NCBI GenBank assembly: GCA_030627335.1
Contig: DAOUSH010000046.1
Location: 1 to 5,164 of the forward strand
DNA from: Dehalococcoidia bacterium
Lineage (GTDB): Bacteria > Chloroflexota > Dehalococcoidia > Dehalococcoidales > W693
Length of the DNA stretch: 5,164 bases
Reading direction: 5' to 3'
Shown here: positions 1 through 5,164 of the stretch, one piece after another
Position numbering within the stretch: the first letter of the stretch is position 1
Layout of the letters: every line of letters starts with the position of its first letter
Translations under genes and position numbers: made by a program
The notes under the pieces: model-generated
Told to the model about the DNA's origin: nothing
The model's input: the letters and a program-made list of their open reading frames with translations, nothing else
Databases searched by the model: none

Positions 1-128
1 GGGAACTGGAACCAGTGGAGACATTCCTCAAAGAGATGGGCGCCCACGATATAACCCCCCAGGCCAAGCTCTCCCTGACCAAGGCCAGCCTGCCCCTGGT
101 CACCCAGGTCGTTCTACTGGAGTACTAA
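1..128 (+). CDS. 3' end of an unidentified protein gene (partial)
   Basis: An open frame enters from the left edge (first whole codon at position 3) and ends at TAA 126-128. It gives 41 residues ending in LPLVTQVVLLEY. Most third positions are C or G, as expected for coding sequence in a genome of this composition. That favours this frame over the other plus-strand frame that is also open to the edge. The peptide holds a short amphipathic stretch (ETFLKEMGAH), then a hydrophobic, strand-like end. I do not recognise the family, and the fragment is too short to name. The gene converges on the large minus-strand gene, with 41 bp between the two stop codons. No classical terminator is seen between them. 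Confidence 0.55.
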   Translation, partial: ELEPVETFLKEMGAHDITPQAKLSLTKASLPLVTQVVLLEY

Positions 129-169
129 GCAGTCTATAAAGCATCACCAGAAACCAAGCCAGCCTCTGG

Positions 170-3100
170 CTAGCGGCGTCTTATTACCAGCACCAGTATG
201 ACGGCCAGCAACACCACAATGACGGCGCCCATAAACCCCATCGTGTAATAGAGCCAATCCGGGGTATTGGAGGACGGCTGGGTTGACAGCGGTGTCGGCG
301 AAGGTGGTAATTCCACAATTATAGTCGTGACTACTGTCTGCAACCCGGAGGCCGGATTCAAGGTCGGGTTCGGATTCAGGGGTAGTTCTGGCTCCAAGGT
401 TGGATCTGGTTCCGAAACCGGCTCCAAATCCGCAGTTGGGTCTGGCTCCGAAGCCGGCTCTAACTCGGTAACGAAAACGCCCACAGCACTCCAGGCACTA
501 TTGATACTTGGGCTAACAGCCCTGACCTTCCAGTAGTATACGGTGCCGTAGCCCAGGCTTACATCGGACTGCCAGGCATTACCGGGCAGGGCATGGTCAC
601 CAACCCTGCTTAATTCATACTCACTTAAATCCAGACTTAGGGACACCACCAGCTCATAGCCTTCAGCACCGGCGACAGCGCTCCACTGGAATACTGGTCT
701 TACCGGCACCCCGGTAGCACCCGCCTGAGGGTTCTCCAGCCGGGGGGCGGCAATCTCCCCGCCCAGGCTGGCGGTAAACGACCACCTGGCTGACCACGGG
801 CTCAACACCGGCTTGATAGCCCGCACCCGCCAGTAGTAGGTAGTAGCTATCTCAAGCGCCGGCAGCTCGACCGAGCTTGCGGCAGTGTTGCCCTCAAATC
901 CAGCCGGGATTGAGGAGAAATTATTATCATCGTCAATCTGCCACTGGTAGCTGGTAGCGCCATCCAGCGTCTCCCAGTCAAGGCTGGCATCGTTAATGAC
1001 GCCATTAACAATAGTGCCTATGCCCTGTGCCCGGTCGTGGGGCCAGGTCAGGCTGACCGGCTGGGCTAAGCTGTCATAATAGGTCATCAGCCTTATGTTG
1101 GTGGTGTCAATCGACCACAACTGGTTTCCAGAGAGCCACAAACCGATCAGGGTAGCGCCGTCATCAAGGCCATGGGTTACCGTTTCAAACGTTGTCCCCG
1201 ACATTGGCACAAGGCAGCGCTCCATACCGCCCTTATCATCTCCCGTATCTACCTGCTGGAAGTTGGCGGCATATAGCACACCATCAGCCGATATGACTAA
1301 CCCGCCGATCATACCGCCTGACGGCAATGTATCGTCTATACCCTCCCAGCCAGCGCTATCACCGATAGTAAAGCGATAGATGCCACCGCCCGGGCTATCG
1401 CTGGCGGCATATACGGTGTCGTTACTGCCAAACCCGGGGTCGAAGGCGACACTTACACTACCAGTTAATGGTGGCAAAACCGATTCTACCGGCAGTGGCT
1501 CAAACGAGCCGCCGTTATCATCGGAGCAGTATATCCAGCCGTTGCTGTTACCAACCAGAATAGTCCCGTCCCGGTCATACTCAGGAGAGAGGGCTATGGA
1601 GCTTAGAGACTGGCCGCCGGCAACCGTACCCGAAGAGTAGCTCAACCCGCTATTAGACGTCCGGCAGATAATCCCATTAACGCCGTCATAGCCGGCAATA
1701 AACAGGGTGTTATCATCAACTACCGCCCACTGGTCGATAGCCAGCGGCGCCTCCCGGCGCGTAAAGCTCCGCCCGTTATCAGCCGACTTCCATACCGCCG
1801 GGTTACCATCACCGCTCCCGGCCAGAAACACCACCTGACCGTCACTGCCGTACTGCGGAGAAAGCCCAACAAAATCAACGCTGTCAACACCATCCAGTGC
1901 ACTGGAAAACACCCTCTGCCACAGACTGCCGTCGTCAAGGCTGCGCCACAGGCTGAAGCCATCACCCCAGGTAAGCATAAACAGGGTATCGTCCCGGCCG
2001 TATCCGGGGGACAACGCCAGATCAATAATGCTATCGATTCTGGTATCAACCAGACCGAGCTGATTCCAGGTAACCCCGCCGTCCAGGGTGATGGAAAGGG
2101 CGCTCCCGGAGCCGCTGGTAGCGGCATAGGCTTTACCATAGCCGGGAAAGTCAGGAGTCATAATCACCCGGGTCTCAGACTGTCCCGTCGGCTCCTTTGA
2201 GCTTCTTGCCCAGCTATCTCCGCTATCAAGGCTGCGGTATACCTGCCCGCCGCCGGCTATACCGACCAGAAGGACGGCGCTTGCCCCACCACCACAGACA
2301 GCAAGGCTGGTAACATCAATGTTACTCAAGCCGTAACCGGAGCCGATATTGAGGTCGATAGCCTCCGAGCCGCCCGGCGCCGCCCCGCCGTATATAGCAT
2401 AGACATCGCCATTACCGCCGCCGGTATTAACCGCCACAAACTGAACGTTAGAGCCACTGGCTGGCTCGGAGCTATAGCCATCGGGAAAGGCAATATCGGC
2501 TGAGATACCCACCGTCACCGAGGCTCCGGAGTTGTCTTTATCCAGCCTGGCATTACATACAGTCTGCCCCCAGCCGGCGTTGCCTATTCTGGTAACGACA
2601 AAGCTATCGCTTTCATCGGTAACCACAGCCACCATCTGCTGGTCATCAATAAAGCAGGGGGAGAAAGCGACGGCATAGACATCAAAATCACCGATATCGG
2701 TATCAAACCATTGAGCGAAGGACTCCTCCTCCAGTACATAGACGCCGCCGTATTCACCGGCATCGTTATCTTTGGTGCCAACAACGACGATATTGACATC
2801 ATCCCACCTGGTAACATCCATGGACGTAATATCTATATTGCCACTGTCATTTGCCGGGCTAGTTGCTAAGTGGACAAAGTTCTCCCCGGCATCTGTAGAC
2901 CTGTAGACATTGCTTCCGGTGGCATAGTAGATAGTGCCGGCGTCATCAGCCGCCACCGCTATATCCACTATGGCATTATTAACATTGCCACAATGTGACC
3001 AGCTATAGCCGCCATCTGCCGACTTGTAAAGGGTGTAGTCCAGCCCGTCAACACCGGCGTAAAGGGTGCCGTCAGCAGCCAGGGCAAGGTGCCGAACATC

Positions 3101-3262
3101 GGAGCCTTCAGCCAGCAACCAGCCCCCGACCTCACCCCCGGCAGGAATACTCACCTGAGACCACCTGGCTTCATCCGCAGCGCCGACCACTGAAGTGGCA
3201 AAGGGGATACCAAGCAAAGCAAGGGTTAAAAGCAGGGCTATGATGAGCCTTGATTTCGCCAT
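170..3262 (-). CDS. Large secreted, membrane-anchored Asp-box (BNR) beta-propeller protein with Fn3-like domains
   Basis: This encodes 1030 residues from ATG 3260-3262. Residues 1-28 form a signal peptide: basic MAKSR, a long Leu/Ile/Ala core, then VVGA-ADEA as the likely cleavage site. At least eight Asp-box motifs (S-x-D-x-G-x-x-W/F) lie near residues 80, 121, 343, 391, 440, 492, 534 and 579. Several are preceded by SPxYxxDxT strands, the usual signature of BNR/sortilin-like propeller blades. Two Fn3-like modules follow (about 736-831 and 838-933), both carrying YYW[RK]VRA. Next come an acidic Pro-rich stalk (about 934-1003), a transmembrane helix (about 1006-1026) and a terminal RRR stop-transfer tail. 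The protein is therefore predicted to stand on the outer face of the cytoplasmic membrane. No enzyme active site is evident: Asp-boxes are structural, so sialidase activity should not be inferred, and a binding or scaffold role is a guess. A TTG 12 codons upstream is also in frame, but it is the -35 box of the likely promoter. Family assignment is firm; the exact function is unknown. Confidence 0.87.
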   Translation of the reverse strand: MAKSRLIIALLLTLALLGIPFATSVVGAADEARWSQVSIPAGGEVGGWLLAEGSDVRHLALAADGTLYAGVDGLDYTLYKSADGGYSWSHCGNVNNAIVDIAVAADDAGTIYYATGSNVYRSTDAGENFVHLATSPANDSGNIDITSMDVTRWDDVNIVVVGTKDNDAGEYGGVYVLEEESFAQWFDTDIGDFDVYAVAFSPCFIDDQQMVAVVTDESDSFVVTRIGNAGWGQTVCNARLDKDNSGASVTVGISADIAFPDGYSSEPASGSNVQFVAVNTGGGNGDVYAIYGGAAPGGSEAIDLNIGSGYGLSNIDVTSLAVCGGGASAVLLVGIAGGGQVYRSLDSGDSWARSSKEPTGQSETRVIMTPDFPGYGKAYAATSGSGSALSITLDGGVTWNQLGLVDTRIDSIIDLALSPGYGRDDTLFMLTWGDGFSLWRSLDDGSLWQRVFSSALDGVDSVDFVGLSPQYGSDGQVVFLAGSGDGNPAVWKSADNGRSFTRREAPLAIDQWAVVDDNTLFIAGYDGVNGIICRTSNSGLSYSSGTVAGGQSLSSIALSPEYDRDGTILVGNSNGWIYCSDDNGGSFEPLPVESVLPPLTGSVSVAFDPGFGSNDTVYAASDSPGGGIYRFTIGDSAGWEGIDDTLPSGGMIGGLVISADGVLYAANFQQVDTGDDKGGMERCLVPMSGTTFETVTHGLDDGATLIGLWLSGNQLWSIDTTNIRLMTYYDSLAQPVSLTWPHDRAQGIGTIVNGVINDASLDWETLDGATSYQWQIDDDNNFSSIPAGFEGNTAASSVELPALEIATTYYWRVRAIKPVLSPWSARWSFTASLGGEIAAPRLENPQAGATGVPVRPVFQWSAVAGAEGYELVVSLSLDLSEYELSRVGDHALPGNAWQSDVSLGYGTVYYWKVRAVSPSINSAWSAVGVFVTELEPASEPDPTADLEPVSEPDPTLEPELPLNPNPTLNPASGLQTVVTTIIVELPPSPTPLSTQPSSNTPDWLYYTMGFMGAVIVVLLAVILVLVIRRR
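363..470 (-). repeat. 36-bp tandem repeat encoding the 12-residue acidic Pro-rich stalk repeats
   Basis: Units 399-434 and 435-470 match at 29 of 36 bases. A more diverged third unit occupies 363-398. On the coding strand they give three 12-residue units, LEPASEPDPTAD, LEPVSEPDPTLE and PELPLNPNPTLN, inside the large surface protein between the second Fn3-like domain and the membrane anchor. Most differences between the two best copies fall at codon third positions, so the peptide pattern is kept. The segment probably works as an extended spacer lifting the propeller off the membrane. Such in-frame repeats commonly vary in number between strains. Confidence 0.75.
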
Positions 3263-3298
3263 TCGGCAAATTCTAATCCTGTTATAAGCGGGAGTCAA
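3263..3298 (-). promoter_or_regulatory. Sigma70-like promoter of the large surface-protein gene, probably leaderless
   Basis: On the minus strand TTGACT (3298-3293, 5 of 6 matches to TTGACA) is followed by exactly 17 nt and then TAGAAT (3275-3270, 5 of 6 matches to TATAAT). Only TTGCCGA separates the -10 box from the ATG at 3262, so transcription should start at or within a base or two of the start codon. This agrees with the absence of a well-placed Shine-Dalgarno: the nearest candidate, AGGA, lies 14 nt upstream, inside the promoter itself. The gene therefore has its own promoter and need not depend on read-through from rho. The start site is inferred, not measured. Confidence 0.6.
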
Positions 3299-3323
3299 CC
3301 ATACAGGGGGGATTCCGAAAGTA

Positions 3324-3419
3324 CCTCTTAGTCTCCCTTTGATATTTCTAAAATCCCTCTCAGTCTCCCTTTATTAAAGGGAGAAGCAGGGGAGAAACTT
3401 CTTTTTGTAAAGGGAGAGG
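3324..3419. repeat. Intergenic repeat cluster with four TCTCCCTTT motifs, two direct and two inverted
   Basis: A 17-bp unit, CCTCTtAGTCTCCCTTT (3324-3340), recurs at 3356-3372 with one mismatch. The inverted form AAAGGGAGA occurs at 3376-3384 and again as AAAGGGAGAGG at 3409-3419. Copies 3364-3372 and 3376-3384 form a perfect 9-bp stem with a 3-nt loop. The cluster fills most of the 130-bp gap between the rho stop and the surface-protein promoter and has no coding content. It resembles a degenerate palindromic extragenic repeat or short MITE-like element rather than a gene. A role in ending the rho transcript is possible, but no U-tract directly follows the stem on either strand. Confidence 0.7.
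3364..3384 (-). terminator. Possible hairpin 3' of rho; not a classical intrinsic terminator
   Basis: TCTCCCTTT and AAAGGGAGA pair perfectly over 9 bp around a 3-nt loop, 45 nt past the rho stop codon. On the rho strand the stem is followed by CTGAGAGGGATTTTAG, so the only T-run is short and about 10 nt away. The stem could stabilise the mRNA 3' end or help Rho-dependent release, but the sequence alone does not establish termination. Confidence 0.3.
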
Positions 3420-3428
3420 TTATTAGGA

Positions 3429-4691
3429 CTATGTATCTTTACTCAGCCCTGCCAGAAATTCGGCATTGGTCCTGGTCTTACGCATACGCTCCAGGATTCT
3501 CTCCGTGGTCTCTGCTGAGTTAACCGAGTTAGTGGCAATCAAGGACATCATACGCCTCAACAAACGCACCTGCTTTATTGTTTCCTCAGTCATAAGCAGT
3601 TCCTCCCGCCTGGTGCCGCTGCGCTGAATATCCATCGCCGGGAAGGTGCCGCGCTCAGCCAGACGCCGGTCCAGGTGGAGTTCCAAATTGCCCGTTCCCT
3701 TGAACTCCTCGTAAATCAGGTCGTCCATACGGCTGCCGGTATCAATAAGGCAGGTGGCGATGATGGTCAGGCTGCCGCCCTCGTCTACATTGCGGGCGGC
3801 ACCAAAGAAGCGTTTTGCCGGATGCAGGGCACTGGGGTCAATACCGCCGGACAGGGTGCGGCCACTGGATGGCATCGCCAGGTTGTATGCCCGGGTAAGC
3901 CGGGTAATACCGTCCAGGAGGATAAAGACATCCTTACCGCCTTCCACCAATCGCTTGGCTCTCTCCAGCGCCATCTCAGCGACGCGGGTGTGATTTTCCA
4001 CCGGCTCGTCAAAGGTAGCGCTGATTACCTCGCCCTTAACCGAGCGCTTCATATCAGTCACTTCCTCCGGGCGCTCGCCGATAAGGCAGATCATCAGTTT
4101 AATATCATTGTAGTTAGTGGTTGCGGCATTGGCTATTGCCTTGAGGAGCATCGTCTTACCCGCTTTGGGGGGAGAAACAATGAGGCCGCGCTGTCCCCGG
4201 CCGATAGGGGCAATCAGGTTTATCAGTCGGGTTGACAGATTGCCTGCCGTAGTCTCCAGGTCAATCATTTTATCGGGGAAGGTGGGGGTGAGTGCTCCAA
4301 AAACAGGCCTGTTTTTGGACAGCTCTGGATTTACATCGTTAATCGCCTCAACGCGGAGCAGGCTGAAGTACTTCTCCCCCGCCTTGGCCGGTCTGCCCTG
4401 TCCCACAACCATATCGCCGGGGCGCAGTCCGAAGCGACGAATCTGTGACTGGGAGACATATGTATCAGCCGGGCCGGGCAGAAGGGTGCCCTGCCTGAGG
4501 AAGCCATAACCGTCAGCCATAATATCCAGAACGCCGCTACAGAAGAGGTTGCCCTGCTGTTCGGCATGCGCCTTTAGCAGGCGCATAACCAACTCCTGCT
4601 TCCTAAGGCCGGTGCAGCTGGCAAGCCCGTTCTCCCTGGCCAGGTCAACCAGCTCCTCTCTGCTTTTAGTTTCTAATTGATTGATGTCCAT
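3429..4691 (-). CDS. rho: Transcription termination factor Rho
   Basis: This encodes 420 residues, almost the length of E. coli Rho (419). Rho is the hexameric RNA-dependent ATPase that loads on C-rich nascent RNA and releases it from RNA polymerase in the cytoplasm. Residues 1-45 form the N-terminal helical domain (REELVDLARENGL). Residues 48-120 form the cold-shock-like primary RNA-binding domain, with DGYGFLR and YVSQSQIRRFGLRPGD. The RecA-like ATPase core fills the rest: Walker A SPPKAGKT (173-180), catalytic-Glu segment GERPEEVTDM (205-214), Walker B ILLDGITRL (257-265), Q-loop SSGRTLSGGID (275-285), R-loop FKGTGN (330-335) and RSGTRREELL (357-366). All main catalytic and RNA-translocating motifs are intact, with no large insertion. 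The residue after the Walker B Asp is Gly261, where E. coli has Ser266, a bicyclomycin contact. The ATG at 4689-4691 is supported by AGGAAGG 6 nt upstream. The transaldolase-type gene precedes it by about 110 bp. Confidence 0.98.
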   Translation of the reverse strand: MDINQLETKSREELVDLARENGLASCTGLRKQELVMRLLKAHAEQQGNLFCSGVLDIMADGYGFLRQGTLLPGPADTYVSQSQIRRFGLRPGDMVVGQGRPAKAGEKYFSLLRVEAINDVNPELSKNRPVFGALTPTFPDKMIDLETTAGNLSTRLINLIAPIGRGQRGLIVSPPKAGKTMLLKAIANAATTNYNDIKLMICLIGERPEEVTDMKRSVKGEVISATFDEPVENHTRVAEMALERAKRLVEGGKDVFILLDGITRLTRAYNLAMPSSGRTLSGGIDPSALHPAKRFFGAARNVDEGGSLTIIATCLIDTGSRMDDLIYEEFKGTGNLELHLDRRLAERGTFPAMDIQRSGTRREELLMTEETIKQVRLLRRMMSLIATNSVNSAETTERILERMRKTRTNAEFLAGLSKDT

Positions 4692-4697
4692 AGTCTA

Positions 4698-4704
4698 CCT
4701 TCCT
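4698..4704 (-). promoter_or_regulatory. Ribosome binding site of rho
   Basis: On the minus strand AGGAAGG sits 6 nt before the rho ATG, a good Shine-Dalgarno at normal distance, and it fixes the start. It contrasts with the large surface-protein gene next door, which has no such site and looks leaderless. Confidence 0.8.
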
Positions 4705-4754
4705 CATTACCATCATCCTCCACCATGAGATGGATTGGTCGCAGTGACACCAGG

Positions 4755-4776
4755 TAATATAATACTGTTTATATTA
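4755..4776. promoter_or_regulatory. AT-rich perfect inverted repeat in the probable rho promoter region
   Basis: TAATATAA (4755-4762) and TTATATTA (4769-4776) are exact reverse complements around the 6-nt spacer TACTGT. On the rho strand the left part of the palindrome supplies TATTAT and TATATT, each one base from the -10 consensus. The best -35 candidate at 17-nt spacing is AGTACA, which is poor. The site may be a promoter with an overlapping operator, or simply AT-rich promoter DNA. It would leave an mRNA leader of roughly 55-65 nt before the rho ATG. Because the sequence is so AT-rich, chance symmetry is a real alternative. Confidence 0.35.
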
Positions 4777-4801
4777 TTTATTGTACTTGCTTGTTGTTTG
4801 T

Positions 4802-5164
4802 TTAATCACCCGATACGCTTTTCCAGTCAGCGAGGAAACGCTCAATGCCGATATCGGTAAGCGGGTGTTTTATCATTTGCAGCAGTACACTATAGGGAAC
4901 AGTGGCAATATGTGCCCCGGCCTTAGCTGCTTTTATGCAATGCAGTGGATTACGAATACTAGCAGCCAGCACCTCGGTTGTCAAGTTTGGATATTTTCCA
5001 AAGACATCTACTATATCCTTAACCATCGCCATGCCATCGTGACCGGCATCGTCCAGCCGACCGACAAAGGGGCTGATATAGGCGGCGCCGGCGAGCGCCG
5101 CCAGGAGAGCCTGGTTCACCGAGAAGCACAGGGTCATATTCACCTTTATATTTTCCTTTTTTAA
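4802..5164 (-). CDS. tal: Transaldolase of the small TalC/FSA-like family, C-terminal part (truncated by window edge)
   Basis: The frame is open from the right edge to TAA at 4802-4804 and gives 120 residues, a little over half of the roughly 215-residue family length. The N-terminal half, including the Schiff-base lysine, lies outside the window. A GTG at 5141-5143 is internal: the codons before it read LKKENIK, continuing the family segment KEGIKxNxTLxFS. Diagnostic motifs are [47 protein letters not shown] and the C-terminal [15 protein letters not shown]. The Phe in TLCFS (codon 5123-5125) matches the Phe of transaldolases; fructose-6-phosphate aldolases carry Tyr there. This suggests transfer of dihydroxyacetone units in the non-oxidative pentose phosphate pathway rather than free aldolase activity. 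It precedes rho in the same orientation; small transaldolase genes near rho are known in Firmicutes. Confidence 0.9.
   Translation of the reverse strand, partial: LKKENIKVNMTLCFSVNQALLAALAGAAYISPFVGRLDDAGHDGMAMVKDIVDVFGKYPNLTTEVLAASIRNPLHCIKAAKAGAHIATVPYSVLLQMIKHPLTDIGIERFLADWKSVSGD

Noticed and set aside
157..171. AGCCAG-CCT-CTGGCT inverted repeat between the two convergent stop codons, as a bidirectional terminator
   Set aside because: The stem is only 6 bp, overlaps the minus-strand stop codon, and has no T-run on either side.
1720..2139. 139-codon minus-strand frame inside the large surface-protein gene
   Set aside because: It is an alternative frame of the Asp-box region, and its product is a low-complexity Pro/Ala/Arg/Trp-rich sequence without family features.
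170..3262. Sialidase (neuraminidase) enzyme, suggested by the Asp-boxes
   Set aside because: Asp-boxes are structural and occur in many non-enzymatic propellers. No arginine triad or FRIP-type motif is evident.
3675..4235. 186-codon open frame on the plus strand inside rho
   Set aside because: It lies wholly antisense to the strongly conserved Rho ATPase domain and shows no recognisable motif. It is a by-product of rho codon use.
4673..4726. 17-codon upstream reading frame (MVEDDGNEEGRLWTSIN) overlapping the rho start out of frame
   Set aside because: It has no Shine-Dalgarno of its own and is short enough to arise by chance. Its interior is largely the rho ribosome binding region. A regulatory leader peptide cannot be excluded, but nothing supports it.
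5141..5143. GTG as the true start of the transaldolase, giving a 113-residue protein
   Set aside because: The frame stays open to the window edge, and the preceding residues LKKENIK match the family sequence just before this point, so the gene is cut by the window rather than short.
4781..5164. Plus-strand open frame of 127 codons opposite the transaldolase
   Set aside because: The minus-strand frame has clear family motifs along its whole length, and the plus-strand product has none.

Overview
The window carries four genes. Three lie on the minus strand: a transaldolase/TalC-type gene cut by the right edge, rho, and a very large secreted surface protein. The fourth, at the left edge, is the tail of an unidentified plus-strand gene that converges on the large one. 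The organism is a bacterium of moderate GC content. Rho is full length and conventional. The surface protein combines Asp-box repeats, Fn3-like domains, an acidic Pro-rich stalk and a C-terminal membrane anchor with an Arg tail. That, together with a TCTCCCTTT-type intergenic repeat, reminds me of Chloroflexota of the Dehalococcoidia type. This placement is an inference from recall, not a search result.

Layout from left to right. Positions 1-128 hold the 3' end of a plus-strand CDS. Positions 129-169 are a short convergent gap. Positions 170-3262 (minus) encode a protein of about 1030 residues with a signal peptide, at least eight Asp-box (BNR) motifs of a beta-propeller, two Fn3-like modules, a 12-residue-repeat stalk, a transmembrane helix and a terminal RRR. 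A good sigma70-like promoter, TTGACT-N17-TAGAAT, ends only 7 nt before its ATG, so its mRNA is probably leaderless. Positions 3299-3428 are a non-coding gap with four copies of a TCTCCCTTT motif in direct and inverted orientation. Positions 3429-4691 (minus) encode Rho, with a clear Shine-Dalgarno. Positions 4692-4801 are the rho leader and an AT-rich region with a perfect 8-bp inverted repeat. Positions 4802-5164 (minus) encode the C-terminal 120 residues of a small transaldolase.

The genes do not form an obvious pathway. Transaldolase next to rho recalls the fba-tal-murA-glpX-rho-rpmE neighbourhood known from Firmicutes, but rpmE does not follow rho here. The large surface protein appears to be an independent unit with its own promoter, separated from rho by the repeat cluster. 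I found no CRISPR array, tRNA, rRNA, transposase or defence-like gene. The points most worth a second look are the leaderless promoter, the intergenic repeat, the palindrome upstream of rho, and a Ser-to-Gly change in the bicyclomycin pocket of Rho.
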